This document shows positions 1 to 9,032 of a stretch of 64,000 nucleotides of DNA, piece by piece. The notes beneath the pieces were generated by a model. It was not told the DNA's origin. It saw nothing but the letters and a program-made list of their open reading frames with translations, and did not search any database. Within the stretch, counting starts at the first letter, position 1. Every line of letters begins with the position of its first letter. Where the stretch lies: assembly GCA_963849305.1 (NCBI GenBank), contig CAWKGV010000006.1:124001-188000 (forward strand). The letters run 5' to 3'. Source of the DNA: CAWKGV01 sp963849305. Lineage in GTDB: Bacteria; Pseudomonadota; Alphaproteobacteria; Acetobacterales; Acetobacteraceae. The translations under genes and the position numbers were made by a program.

Positions 1-4
1 CCGC

Positions 5-1264
5 TCATCCCACCGCGGTCAGCGCGGCGAGGGCGAGCAGCAGCGCCGGCGGCATAACCAGCACGCCGACGCGCAGGAAGCGGGTGAAGCTCACCTCCAG
101 GCCCTCCCGCCGCAGCGCCACGAGCCACAAGATGGTTGCGAGCGAGCCGGTAACCGACAGATTCGGACCCAGATCGACACCGATCAGCAGCCCGTCCGTG
201 ACCAGCCGGGGCGTATGTGCCGCTGCGATGGCGGAGGAAGCGATCAGGCCGGCCGGCAAGTTATTGATCAAGTTGCACCCGACCGCGAGGATGACGCTGG
301 CGCCCCAGGTCGTGCCGAGTACGGAAGCTCGCGAGGCCCGGCCCAAAAGGCCGGCAAGCTCCGCGATCACCCCCGTATGCGCGAGCCCCGCGACCAGCAC
401 GAACAAGCCGGCGACCAGCGGCAGCACGGGCCAAGACACGCCACGCAACACCGCCCAGGGCGCCTCCCGCTTGCTGAACAGCACGATCGCCACCGTCGCG
501 ATCCCGGCGAGGCAGGTGGGCAACCCAAGTTTAAGGTCCAACGCCGAGACCGCGAGCAGGATCACGGCCGTCGCGCCGATGCCGACGGCCGCCGTGCGCC
601 CTCCGGACGAAAGCCGTGGCAAATCGACCTCGACCGTGACCTTGCTGCGGAGCGATCGCCGTTCGGCGATGCGCAAGGCGATATAGGTCGCGGCGATGGC
701 AAGGATCGACGGGACGGCAAAACGGGCGATCCAATCCGGCAACGGCGGCATATGGCTGGCGTAGAGAACCAGGTTCGCCGGGTTGGAGATCGGCAGCACG
801 AAACTCGCCGCGTTGGCGATGAAAGCGCAGATGAACAAGTAAGGCAGCGGCTCCGCCTTGGCGGCCACGGCGGCGGCATACACCGCGGGCGTCAGCACCA
901 CCGCGCACGCGTCATTGGAAAGGAACGACGTGACGACGACGCCGACGACATAGATCAGCAGGAACAGCCGCCGCGCCGACCCGCGCGCCATGCGGGTTGC
1001 CAGTGCCGCGAGCCAGTCGAACAGTCCCTCGCGCCGCGCCACCTCCGACAGCAGCATCATGCCGGTCAGGAACAGGTAAACGTCGAGCCCTTCGCGAACG
1101 GCGGCAAGTGCGTCCCACCAGGGCAGCAGGCCGAGCACGACGAGCAGGAGCGCGCCGAGTACGGCCCAGATCGCCTCCGGCAGTTTCAGCGGGCGCGCGA
1201 TGACGCCGCCGGTAGCTAGCGCGGCAATCCCCCACGTGAGCGCGTTTGCCATCATCGGTGCCAA
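5..1264 (-). CDS. ArsB/NhaD-type anion permease
   Basis: A 419-residue integral membrane protein of the ion-transporter (IT) superfamily, close to ArsB, NhaD and SLC13-like permeases, acting in the inner membrane. Alternating hydrophobic segments run through the whole length, and the conserved helical-hairpin asparagine motifs are visible (SFLSNDACAVVLTP near residue 115; NLINNLPAGL near 330). Arsenite efflux is the usual annotation, but no arsR or arsC lies beside it, so the substrate is open. The length matches the family (about 400-430). The start ATG at 1264 is followed by a second Met three codons later. It is transcribed divergently from the MoxR gene. Confidence 0.8.
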   Translation of the reverse strand: MAPMMANALTWGIAALATGGVIARPLKLPEAIWAVLGALLLVVLGLLPWWDALAAVREGLDVYLFLTGMMLLSEVARREGLFDWLAALATRMARGSARRLFLLIYVVGVVVTSFLSNDACAVVLTPAVYAAAVAAKAEPLPYLFICAFIANAASFVLPISNPANLVLYASHMPPLPDWIARFAVPSILAIAATYIALRIAERRSLRSKVTVEVDLPRLSSGGRTAAVGIGATAVILLAVSALDLKLGLPTCLAGIATVAIVLFSKREAPWAVLRGVSWPVLPLVAGLFVLVAGLAHTGVIAELAGLLGRASRASVLGTTWGASVILAVGCNLINNLPAGLIASSAIAAAHTPRLVTDGLLIGVDLGPNLSVTGSLATILWLVALRREGLEVSFTRFLRVGVLVMPPALLLALAALTAVG

Positions 1265-1528
1265 ATTGAGCGAATCCTAAGCGGGAACCGGCTCTCCACT
1301 TCAGGCCGGTCCTGTTGGAGCAATGAGCATGCCAGCTTCGGGCCTTGGAATAGCTTGGGGGGAGCCGCCTGCAAGCCCCGATACGTCCTGCATTCGGACA
1401 ACAATCGTCCGGTATGCGGACAGCGGCGGCGCGGACGGAACGCCAACATGGGGCGCGCGGGCGGCCCTTTGGCAAAGCGCCTGGGAATGCTAGGGGATGT
1501 CGATGGGCAGGACCAAAGACGAGTGACC

Positions 1529-2509
1529 ATGCCGTATTCAGCCGGGATACCGCGCTTGACCCCTGCGCCCGTGAGCCCCGCGTCGATCGAGGCGGTGGAG
1601 CGCGGCCTCGCCGCTGTGGGCTACATCCCGAGCCGGCAGATCGCCACGGCGGTCTATCTGTCGCACCACCTGCAGAAGCCGATCCTGGTCGAAGGCCCCG
1701 CGGGCGTCGGCAAGACCGAGCTTGCGAAGTCCATCGCCGCCTGGATGGCGCTGCCGCTGATCCGGATGCAATGCTACGAAGGGCTGGACGAGTCCAAGGC
1801 GCTGTACGAGTGGAAATACGGCAAGCAGCTTCTGTACACCCAGATCCTGCGCGACAAGATCGGCGAGGTGCTGGGCGACACGCCGACGCTCGCTGCCGCG
1901 ATCGACAAGCTGCACGGCTTCGGCGACCTGTTCTTCTCGCCCGAGTTTCTGGAGCCGCGACCGCTGCTGCGTGCGCTGCGCGAGCCCGTTGGCGCGGTGC
2001 TGCTGGTCGATGAGGTGGACAAGTCCGACCAGGAGTTCGAGGCGTTCCTGCTGGAAATCCTGTCCGATTACCAGATAACCATCCCGGAAATCGGCCGGGT
2101 GGCCGCCGACGTGCCCCCGGTGGTGGTGTTGACCTCGAACAACATGCGCGATCTGGGCGATGCGCTGAAGCGCCGGTGCCTGCATCTGCACATCGGCTTC
2201 CCCGACCCGAAGCTGGAGCAGCGGATCATCGAGTCCCGCGTGCCGGGGCTTGGCGCGAGCTTGCGCCGCCAGCTTGTCGCCTTCGTCCAATCGCTGCGCG
2301 GGCTCGACCTCAAGAAGGCACCCTCGGTCAGCGAGACCATCGACTGGGCGCGCGTCCTGGTACTGCTGCACGCCAGGGTGCTGGACGCCGAGATGGTGCG
2401 CGACACGCTGAATGTGCTGCTCAAATTCGAGACAGACATCGAGACCGCGGCCCGGCAATTGGGCGAGCTGACCGGCAAGGCGCGGCGCGAGGCCGGTTTG
2501 GCGGAGTAG
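1529..2509 (+). CDS. MoxR-family AAA+ ATPase
   Basis: A 326-residue cytosolic AAA+ ATPase of the MoxR/CoxD type, a chaperone-like ATPase that works with a VWA-domain partner. Walker A is GPAGVGKT (residues 56-63) and Walker B is VLLVDEVDK; sensor 1 (VVVLTSNN) and the arginine-finger region ALKRRCLHLHIGFPDP follow. The open frame extends 58 codons upstream, but I chose ATG 1529 because the MoxR fold begins there and the upstream codons show no family similarity. The VWA partner starts 5 bases after the stop, so the two are almost certainly co-transcribed. No cox or mox structural genes are in view, so the client enzyme is unknown. Confidence 0.88.
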   Translation: MPYSAGIPRLTPAPVSPASIEAVERGLAAVGYIPSRQIATAVYLSHHLQKPILVEGPAGVGKTELAKSIAAWMALPLIRMQCYEGLDESKALYEWKYGKQLLYTQILRDKIGEVLGDTPTLAAAIDKLHGFGDLFFSPEFLEPRPLLRALREPVGAVLLVDEVDKSDQEFEAFLLEILSDYQITIPEIGRVAADVPPVVVLTSNNMRDLGDALKRRCLHLHIGFPDPKLEQRIIESRVPGLGASLRRQLVAFVQSLRGLDLKKAPSVSETIDWARVLVLLHARVLDAEMVRDTLNVLLKFETDIETAARQLGELTGKARREAGLAE

Positions 2510-2514
2510 CGAAC

Positions 2515-3891
2515 GTGCACGCCGCCGAGCCGCTGCGACGTTTCTTGGAGGCGGCGCGCGGCGCGGGCGTGCGCATCTCGCCGGCCGAGAGCATCGACGC
2601 GATGCGTGCGCTCGAGGTGGTGGGCTACGCCGACCGCGCGGTGCTGAAGGACTCGCTGGCATTGGTGCTCGCCAAGACGCGGGAGGAAAAGGCCGCCTTC
2701 GCCGAGTGCTTCGACCTCTATTTCCGCCGCGACGATCTCGTGATCCCGGAGGGCGAGCGGGAACAGGAGGCGTCGGACCAGGAGCCGGGCGCGGCTCTCG
2801 GAGGCGAGGGCTTGGGCGGGAACGGCGGCGGTGGGTCGCTCGGCCAGATGCTGCTGGAGAATGACGCGGCGGGCCTCGCCGCCGCGATGGAGGAAGCGGG
2901 CGAGGCCGTGGGGGTGCGGACGATCCGCTTCTTCACCCAGAAGAACCTTTATGCGCGCCGGGTGCTCGACCGCATGGGGCTGCGCGCGGTGGAACGCAAG
3001 GTGCTGGATCTGCGCCGGGAGGGTGCCGCCGCGGGGATCGACCGGGCACGGCGGCTGGAGCGCGGCGTCGAGGGGCTGCGTGAGCAAGTGCGTGACTTCA
3101 TCGAGCGCAACCTGCTGCTGTTCGCGCGCGGCGAGACCGAGGCGTTCCGCGAAGAGCTGCTGAAATCCACCCGCCTGTCGAACCTGGAGCGGCGCGATTA
3201 CGAGCGGATGCGCGTTCTGGTGCGCGCCATCGCCAAGAAACTCGCCGCCCGCTACGCGAGGCCGCGCCGACGACGGCTGCGCGGCCAGCTCGACGCGCGA
3301 CGGACCCTCCGGCGCAACATGGGCTGGGGCGGCGTACCGATGGTGACGGTCTGGAAGGAGAAGCGGATCGAGAAGCCGCGCGTGATCGTGCTGTGCGATG
3401 TATCCGGCTCGGTCGCGGCGATGGCGCAGTTCCTGCTGATGTTCCTTTACGCGCTGAACGAGGCGCTGGCCGACATAAGCAGCTTCGCCTTCGCCGGCTC
3501 CATGATCGAGGTGAGCGCGATCCTAGAGAGCGAGCCGATCGAGGCGGCGATCGCAAAGATCCTCGGCATCATCGGGTTCGGCTCCTCGAACTACGGCAAT
3601 TCCCTGGTGGATTTCGAGGAGGGTTGGATGGGCATCGTGGACCGGAAATCAACGGTTCTCATCCTGGGAGATGCCCGTGGCAACCGCACCGATCCGCGCG
3701 TGGACATCCTGCAACGCATCGCGGCGCGGGCGAAGCGGGTGATCTGGCTCAATCCAGAGTATCGGGCGGCTTGGGGGACGGGCGATTCTGACATGTATCG
3801 CTACGCTCCACACTGCCATATGGTGCGCGAGTGCAATACTCTGCGCGGGCTGGAGCGGGTGGTGACGGACTTGCTGGAGATGTCGCGGTGA
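2515..3891 (+). CDS. VWA domain-containing protein, CoxE-like
   Basis: A 458-residue cytosolic protein of the CoxE/YehP group. The N-terminal half is charged and helical; the C-terminal half is a von Willebrand A domain whose metal-binding (MIDAS) motif is DVSGS, with Asp at about residue 295. The start is GTG 2515, five bases after the MoxR stop. The frame is open further upstream, but that part overlaps the ATPase gene. MoxR plus VWA pairs help mature or remodel metalloenzymes or complexes; in CO dehydrogenase clusters the pair is CoxD/CoxE. Here the pair stands alone, so only the pairing is secure. Confidence 0.85.
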   Translation: MHAAEPLRRFLEAARGAGVRISPAESIDAMRALEVVGYADRAVLKDSLALVLAKTREEKAAFAECFDLYFRRDDLVIPEGEREQEASDQEPGAALGGEGLGGNGGGGSLGQMLLENDAAGLAAAMEEAGEAVGVRTIRFFTQKNLYARRVLDRMGLRAVERKVLDLRREGAAAGIDRARRLERGVEGLREQVRDFIERNLLLFARGETEAFREELLKSTRLSNLERRDYERMRVLVRAIAKKLAARYARPRRRRLRGQLDARRTLRRNMGWGGVPMVTVWKEKRIEKPRVIVLCDVSGSVAAMAQFLLMFLYALNEALADISSFAFAGSMIEVSAILESEPIEAAIAKILGIIGFGSSNYGNSLVDFEEGWMGIVDRKSTVLILGDARGNRTDPRVDILQRIAARAKRVIWLNPEYRAAWGTGDSDMYRYAPHCHMVRECNTLRGLERVVTDLLEMSR

Positions 3892-3952
3892 CTTGCAAGA
3901 ACAAGAGCCTCGCAACTCTTGTCGCAGGCCCGGACGGCGATGGAGGTATGTT

Positions 3953-4801
3953 ATGCGGGTTGGCGTTTTCTACTTCCCGACCGACTACGGTATAGATGTG
4001 GCGGAGTTGGCGCGCGCGCTGGAGGCGCGCGGCTTCGAGTCGCTGTTCGTTTGCGAGCACACCCATATCCCGGTCAGCCGGCGCACCCCATTCCCAGGCG
4101 GCGGCGACTTGCCCAAACGCTACTCGCACACTCACGACCCCTTCGTCGCGCTGTCGTTCGCCGCGGCAGCCACGCGCAAGCTCGTGCTCGGGACCGGCAT
4201 TTGCCTGGTCACCGAGCACGATCCCATCGTCACGGCCAAGAGTGTGGCCAGCCTCGATCGGCTGTCTGGCGGGCGCTTCGTGTTCGGCATCGGGGCGGGC
4301 TGGAACGCCGAGGAAATGGAGAACCACGGCACTCGCTACGATACGCGCTTTAGGTTGATGCGCGAGCGGGTCATGGCCATGAAGGCGCTATGGACGCATG
4401 AGGAAGCCGCCTTTCGCGGCGAGATGGTGCGTTTCGATCCCGTTTGGTCTTATCCCAAGCCGGCGCAGCACCCGCATCCACCGATCCTGCTGGGCGGGGA
4501 GAGCGACCATACGTTGCGGCGGGTCGTCGCGTTTTGCGACGGCTGGTTCCCGCGCCCCGGCCCCGGCTTCGATGCCAAGGAGGCGGTGGGCCGGCTGCAT
4601 CGGATGGGATCGGCCGCAGGGCGCGATCTGTCGACGTTATCGATTACGGTGTTCGGGGCGGCCGCCGACGCGAGAACCCTCGCGGCATACCAGGAGGCTG
4701 GCATTCAGCGGGCGCTGTTGCAGATCCCGGATCTAGGCCGCGACGAGATCCTGCGCGTCCTCGACAAGAACGCGCCGCTCGCGGCCAATGCAACGGCCTG
4801 A
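3953..4801 (+). CDS. LLM-class oxidoreductase (F420- or FMN-dependent type)
   Basis: A 282-residue luciferase-like monooxygenase-fold (TIM barrel) oxidoreductase. Landmarks are the N-terminal strand MRVGVFYFPTDYG, the segment KLVLGTGICLVTEHDP, LDRLSGGRFVFGIGAGW near residue 100 (the phosphate-binding part of the LLM fold) and PPILLGGES near 180. A GGAGGT box (3942-3947) sits 5 bases before ATG 3953, which fixes the start although the frame is open 20 codons upstream. The family includes F420-dependent and FMN-dependent enzymes acting on many small molecules; the substrate cannot be read from sequence. An alcohol dehydrogenase follows on the same strand and may share the transcript. Confidence 0.8.
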   Translation: MRVGVFYFPTDYGIDVAELARALEARGFESLFVCEHTHIPVSRRTPFPGGGDLPKRYSHTHDPFVALSFAAAATRKLVLGTGICLVTEHDPIVTAKSVASLDRLSGGRFVFGIGAGWNAEEMENHGTRYDTRFRLMRERVMAMKALWTHEEAAFRGEMVRFDPVWSYPKPAQHPHPPILLGGESDHTLRRVVAFCDGWFPRPGPGFDAKEAVGRLHRMGSAAGRDLSTLSITVFGAAADARTLAAYQEAGIQRALLQIPDLGRDEILRVLDKNAPLAANATA

Positions 4802-4886
4802 TGGCGCCGCCCGGCTAGCCGCTTGCGGCCCTCGCGCCCGCGTGCTCCCGTCACTTCATAGGAAATCGGGTCGAAGGGAGCGGCAT

Positions 4887-5966
4887 ATGCGAGCTGCAAT
4901 TGCACGGCGCGGTCGGATCGAGTGCGACGAGATCAGCGATGTCACGCCCGGCGAGGGCCAGGTGCTGGCGCGCACGCTTGCCTGCGGCATCTGCGGCTCC
5001 GACCTGCACGCGCTCCATCACACCGATGTGGTGAGTCGGCTCTATAAGGCGGTCGGGGTGGAGAACGCGCTCGATCCCTCCGCCGACGTCGTGTTCGGCC
5101 ACGAGTTCGCGGCCGAAATCCTCGACTTTGGGCCGGAAACAACACGGCGGCTCAAGCCTGGAGCCCTGGTCGTCTCGGTCCCGCGCGTGTTCGACCGGAC
5201 GGGGGCGCACACCGTGGGCTACTCCAACCGCTTCCCCGGCGGGTATGCCGAACGCATGGTGCTGAGCGAGCAATTGCTGATCGAAGTGCCGAACGGGCTT
5301 TCGGCCGCCCAGGCCGCGCTCACCGAGCCGATGGCGGTGGGCGAGCACGCGGTTGCCGGGGCCGACCTCGGCAATGCCGGGGCAGCCCTCGTGATCGGCT
5401 GCGGGCCAGTGGGCCTCGCGGTCATCGCGGCGCTGAAGGCCCGCGGCTTCGGCCCGGTGATCGCCGCCGACTTCGCCCCCGGCCGGCGCCGCATGGCCGA
5501 GCATCTTGGCGCCGATGCAGTGATCGACCCTGCCAGCGGCTCGCCCCATCGGTGCTGGGCGGATTATGGCGTCCCGCGCACGCGCGCGGACCAGGCGCGC
5601 GCGCTCGCCGACGGCCTGAAACGGAGCCGGCCAGTGATCTTCGAGTGCGTCGGTGTCCCTGGCGTGTTGCAGTCGATCATCGCCGAGGCGCCGGTCGCGA
5701 GCCAGATCCTGGTGGTTGGCGTGTGCATGGAAACCGACCGGATCGAACCCGGGCTCGCGGTCGCCAAGGAACTCGAACTCCGCTTCTGCTACGCCTATTC
5801 GGCCCAGGAGTTCGAGCGGACGCTGCGCAACATCGCCGAGGGCCGGATCGATGTCGCCCCCCTGATCAGCCGGCGGGTGTCGCTCTCCGAGGTTCCCGCG
5901 GCGTTCGAGGCGCTCGCGACGCCTGGCGAGGAGGTCAAGGTGGTCATCGAGCCCGGTCGCACCTAG
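4887..5966 (+). CDS. Zinc-binding alcohol dehydrogenase (MDR family)
   Basis: A 359-residue medium-chain dehydrogenase/reductase. The catalytic-zinc cysteine and following motif CGICGSDLHALHH is near residue 34, GHEFAAEI (second zinc region) near 72, and the nucleotide-binding loop GCGPVGLAVIAALKARG near 172. The structural-zinc Cys cluster of classical alcohol dehydrogenases is not evident. The start at ATG 4887 is preceded by GAAGGGAG; the 33 upstream codons look non-coding. The enzyme probably oxidises a secondary alcohol or polyol with NAD(P). It lies 85 bases downstream of the LLM-class oxidoreductase and may act on the same unknown compound. Confidence 0.82.
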   Translation: MRAAIARRGRIECDEISDVTPGEGQVLARTLACGICGSDLHALHHTDVVSRLYKAVGVENALDPSADVVFGHEFAAEILDFGPETTRRLKPGALVVSVPRVFDRTGAHTVGYSNRFPGGYAERMVLSEQLLIEVPNGLSAAQAALTEPMAVGEHAVAGADLGNAGAALVIGCGPVGLAVIAALKARGFGPVIAADFAPGRRRMAEHLGADAVIDPASGSPHRCWADYGVPRTRADQARALADGLKRSRPVIFECVGVPGVLQSIIAEAPVASQILVVGVCMETDRIEPGLAVAKELELRFCYAYSAQEFERTLRNIAEGRIDVAPLISRRVSLSEVPAAFEALATPGEEVKVVIEPGRT

Positions 5967-6005
5967 CGGAGCACTGGCCGGAAAGCAGCATCGCGGGAGG
6001 AAATT

Positions 6006-6560
6006 ATGCGCGCACTTGTCTTGGCTGCCGGCTTTTGCATTGCCACGGTCTCAGCCTGGGCTGCGGGCTTCGCCGTGACCAGCCCGGCCTTCACAAACGA
6101 CGGCACGATCCCGATGGCGCAGGTGTTCAACCAGGGCGGCTGCACCGGAGCCGATCGTTCGCCAGCCCTGTCCTGGTCGGACGCGCCCGCCGGTACCAAG
6201 AGCTTCGCGATTACGATGTACGACCCGGACGCGCCGACCGGCAGCGGCTGGTGGCATTGGACCGTGTTCAACATCCCGCCCACCGTTCACAGCCTACCCG
6301 AGAATGCGGGGGCGGCGCATTCCAGCCTGCTGCCGCCAGGCGCGATCGAGGGCCGCACGGATTTCGGCTTCTCGAACTATGGCGGCCCATGTCCGCCCGT
6401 GGGCGACCCGCCGCACCATTACGAGGTCACGGTTTACGCCGTGAAAGTGGCGCAGCTGCCGCTCGACAATCAGGCCTCGGGCGCCTTGGTCGGATTCATG
6501 CTGCACTTCAACACCCTGGCGACGGCACGAACCACTGGCCTGTACGGTCGGTCGCGGTGA
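6006..6560 (+). CDS. YbhB/YbcL family (Raf kinase inhibitor-like) secreted protein
   Basis: A 184-residue phosphatidylethanolamine-binding-protein-fold protein. Residues 1-20 form a Sec signal peptide ending in SAWA, so it is periplasmic. Family motifs are present: LSWSDAPAGTKSFAITMYDPDAP, read as LSW...DAPAGTKS then DPDAP near residue 68, WWHWTVFNIP near 82, YGGPCPP near 125 and HHYEVTVYA near 137. A GGAGGAAATT box precedes ATG 6006. Length and domain order match the E. coli YbhB/YbcL family, whose ligand and biochemical role are not established. Confidence 0.85.
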   Translation: MRALVLAAGFCIATVSAWAAGFAVTSPAFTNDGTIPMAQVFNQGGCTGADRSPALSWSDAPAGTKSFAITMYDPDAPTGSGWWHWTVFNIPPTVHSLPENAGAAHSSLLPPGAIEGRTDFGFSNYGGPCPPVGDPPHHYEVTVYAVKVAQLPLDNQASGALVGFMLHFNTLATARTTGLYGRSR

Positions 6561-6589
6561 CACAAAAGCACGGCAGCACGCGGTGAACC

Positions 6590-6913
6590 ATGGCAAGCCC
6601 GATCTGGCTAGCTTACGATCTCGGGGTAAGAGGCGATTACGAGGGCTTATATAAATGGCTCGACGAGCATGGGGCGAAGGAGTGTGGCGACAGCGTTGCC
6701 TTCCTGAAATACGAGCATACGGGATCTCTCCATGACGCCCTCACTCGCGATCTCCGAGGCGCCATCAACTTATCAACCAACACGCGCATTTATGTCGTTT
6801 GGCGCGACACAAATAAGAAGATCAAGGGCCAATTCATAATTGGCGGTCGCAAGGCTGCGCCCTGGTCCGGCTTTGCGTCGGTTCCAGAACAAGCCGAGGT
6901 CGACGAGGAATAG
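6590..6913 (+). CDS. Small protein upstream of PIN toxin, possible Cas2/VapD-like fold
   Basis: A 107-residue protein that I do not recognise as a named family. Predicted order: strand (IWLAYDLG), helix (YEGLYKWLDEHGA), strand (CGDSVAFLKYE), helix (LHDALTRDLRGAI), strand (TRIYVVWRD), strand (KGQFIIGGRKAAPW), then an acidic tail ending EVDEE. This resembles the ferredoxin-like arrangement of Cas2 and VapD, but that is inference from pattern only. It stops 3 bases before the PIN-domain gene, so it is likely the antitoxin or partner. The DNA is visibly AT-richer than its neighbours, suggesting transfer. No good ribosome-binding site precedes ATG 6590. Confidence 0.65.
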   Translation: MASPIWLAYDLGVRGDYEGLYKWLDEHGAKECGDSVAFLKYEHTGSLHDALTRDLRGAINLSTNTRIYVVWRDTNKKIKGQFIIGGRKAAPWSGFASVPEQAEVDEE

Positions 6914-6916
6914 CCG

Positions 6917-7336
6917 ATGAGGAGTGTTCTTCCCGATACGGGGCTCTGGTACGCGTTATTCGACGCTCGGGACCGGTATAGCGAACAGGCACAAGCTAAA
7001 GTCTCCTATCTCGAACTATCAACAATTGTGATCCCGTGGCCGGTGCTTTATGAGACATTGAGCACCCGCTTCGTTCGCAACACCAGGGCGCTCGGGCATT
7101 TACAACGGTTCCTCGCACGACCCGGCATCGAGCTTCTGGACGACAGCCCGTACCGGGATGCCGCATTTGATCTTGCGTGCAAGTCATCGCTCTTTCGCGC
7201 CCGGCCGCTCAGCATGGTGGATTGCGCGTTGAGGCTGATACTTGATGATGTGAATACCAGAATCGACTGCTTTTTGACATTCAACGCAGGCGACTTCGCC
7301 GACATATGCCGCAAGCGACGAATTGAGCTTGTCTGA
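6917..7336 (+). CDS. PIN-domain ribonuclease, probable toxin
   Basis: A 139-residue PIN-domain protein. The acidic catalytic residues fall where expected: Asp7 (VLPDTGLWYALF), Glu46 (VLYETLST), Asp102 (SMVDCALR) and Asp126 (TFNAGDFADI). PIN toxins (VapC-like) are single-strand RNA endonucleases held in check by a co-expressed partner. The partner here is the 107-residue protein immediately upstream, not a recognisable VapB, AbrB or RHH antitoxin. The pair sits between a YbhB gene and a convergent SDR gene as an isolated two-gene, AT-rich module. Confidence 0.85.
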   Translation: MRSVLPDTGLWYALFDARDRYSEQAQAKVSYLELSTIVIPWPVLYETLSTRFVRNTRALGHLQRFLARPGIELLDDSPYRDAAFDLACKSSLFRARPLSMVDCALRLILDDVNTRIDCFLTFNAGDFADICRKRRIELV

Positions 7337-7387
7337 GCGGACAGTGATCACCCGATATCCGACACCGGCCGCTCCCCCAATCCAGCC

Positions 7388-8167
7388 TCACGCGGTCGCC
7401 CCGCCATCCACAGGCAGCGCCGCGCCTGTGATGTAGGAAGCCTCATCGGAGATCAGGAACAGCGCCGCGTTGGCGACCTCCTCGGGGCGCGCGGGGCGAC
7501 CCATCGGCACTTGCCCACCGCGCCGCTGCACCAGGCTTTCCGCCGTCTCGCCCGGCGGGAGCTGGCTGTCCGGGCGGGCCACGAACACGCGCAGCATCGG
7601 CGTGTCGGTGGGGCCGGGGCAAACCGCGTTCACCCGGATGTTCTCCTTGGCGTACCGTTTGGCCATGCCGCGCACCAGACCCACGATGCCGAACTTGGCG
7701 ATGTTGTACACCGGGCTGAACTGCGAGCCGACCAGCCCGGACGTGGACGCGGTATAGAGCAGCGCCCCGCCGCCGCGCGCGCGCAGTTCCGGCAGCGCGG
7801 CCTCGGTTGTGACCAGCACCGTTCGCACATTCAGGTCCATCGCCAGCTCGAAGTCCTTCCAATCCAGGCCCTCGATGGAGGCCGGGCCGGGATGGCCGAC
7901 ATGGTTCCAGACAAAATCCAGCCCGCCCCACTCGCGCGACGTGCGCCGCACGATCTCGCGCGCGAACGCGTCCTGGCGCAAATCCCCGGCCAGCGCGATC
8001 GCCCGGCCGCCGCCGCTTGCGATCTCGTCGGCGACCGCGCGCGCGCCAGCCTCGTCGATGTCCACCACCGCGACCGCGGCGCCCTCGCGCGCGAACCGCA
8101 CCGCCCCGGCGCGCCCCATGCCCGAGGCCGCCGCAGTAACAATGCCTACTTTGCCCGCAAGCCGCAT
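7388..8167 (-). CDS. SDR-family NAD(P)-dependent oxidoreductase
   Basis: A 259-residue classical short-chain dehydrogenase. The nucleotide-binding loop TAAASGMGRA occupies residues 11-20, acidic VVDID (34-38) favours NAD, the catalytic Tyr/Lys are Y154 and K158 (SPVYNIAKFG), and NAVCPGPTDTPML follows. The C-terminal GAALPVDGGATA is typical of the FabG-like branch. The start is ATG 8167. Its gene begins 12 bases after the stop of the alpha/beta hydrolase upstream on the same strand, so the two form a unit. The substrate is not predictable. Confidence 0.87.
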   Translation of the reverse strand: MRLAGKVGIVTAAASGMGRAGAVRFAREGAAVAVVDIDEAGARAVADEIASGGGRAIALAGDLRQDAFAREIVRRTSREWGGLDFVWNHVGHPGPASIEGLDWKDFELAMDLNVRTVLVTTEAALPELRARGGGALLYTASTSGLVGSQFSPVYNIAKFGIVGLVRGMAKRYAKENIRVNAVCPGPTDTPMLRVFVARPDSQLPPGETAESLVQRRGGQVPMGRPARPEEVANAALFLISDEASYITGAALPVDGGATA

Positions 8168-8179
8168 GGCTTCCTCCCG

Positions 8180-8986
8180 CTATGACCGATGGCGCTGGGC
8201 GCCAAGCCACTCGGTCAGGATGTGGTTGAACAGGTCGGGGTGCTCGACATTCGGGAAGTGTCGCGCCCTGGCGACCTCCTCGTAACGGCTCCCGGCCACC
8301 AGTTCGGTGATCCGCCGGTTCTCGGCCGGAGGGGTGCCGGCGTCCTCCGCGCCGCACACCACAAGCAGCGGCAGGCGCAGCGAGGGCAGGCGGTCGGTGA
8401 AGTCGAAACCCAGGATCGCGGCGCAGCAACCGAGATAGCCCTCGGGCGAGGTGGCCGCCACGGTGTCGCCGATCTGCTTCCAACGGCCGGGCCGATGCTC
8501 CTTGAACGCCTCGGTGAGCCAGCGCTCCATGGTCGCGTCCGCCAGCGGCGCCAGCGAGCCCGCCTGCCGCACGGTCGCGATGCGCTGGTCCCACGCGTCC
8601 CTGCCGCCCTTTGGACTACAGGGCAGCGTGTCGCACCACATCGCCGAAAGCAGCTTCCCGCCGTGATCGAGCGCGAAGGCCTGCCCGATCATCCCGCCGA
8701 TCGACAAGCCCACGTAATGCACCCGGCTAATCCCCAGCGCATCGAGCGTGCCGGCCACGTCGGCGGCCAGCGCGCTGATCGTGTAGTCGCCGGGAACGGG
8801 GTCGCTGCCGCCATGCCCGCGCATATCGAGCCGCAACACGCGGAACCCAGCTTGCAGCAGCCCCGGCACCTGCTCGGCCCACATCCCGCCATCCGCGGCC
8901 AGCGAATGAGTGATGCAGACGACGGGCGCATCCTCGGGACCAATCAGGTCATAGGCGATACGGCGTCCATCGAGCGCCAGCAGCAT
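8180..8986 (-). CDS. Alpha/beta hydrolase, 3-oxoadipate enol-lactonase-like
   Basis: A 268-residue alpha/beta hydrolase. The nucleophile elbow is GLSIGG with Ser95, the oxyanion region is CITHSLAADGGMW, the acid is probably the Asp in VVCGAEDAGTPP, and the His lies in ARHFPNVEHPDLF near the end. The closest named group is 3-oxoadipate enol-lactonase (PcaD), but no other protocatechuate genes are here, so the label means fold similarity only. I chose ATG 8986 because GGGGAG sits 8 bases before it; the longer open frame runs into the DUF4399 gene. It lies upstream of and is likely co-transcribed with the SDR gene. Confidence 0.82.
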   Translation of the reverse strand: MLLALDGRRIAYDLIGPEDAPVVCITHSLAADGGMWAEQVPGLLQAGFRVLRLDMRGHGGSDPVPGDYTISALAADVAGTLDALGISRVHYVGLSIGGMIGQAFALDHGGKLLSAMWCDTLPCSPKGGRDAWDQRIATVRQAGSLAPLADATMERWLTEAFKEHRPGRWKQIGDTVAATSPEGYLGCCAAILGFDFTDRLPSLRLPLLVVCGAEDAGTPPAENRRITELVAGSRYEEVARARHFPNVEHPDLFNHILTEWLGAQRHRS

Positions 8987-9032
8987 GATCGCATCTCCCC
9001 CGATGACAGCGTCGCGAAAACGACGGTTCGTC

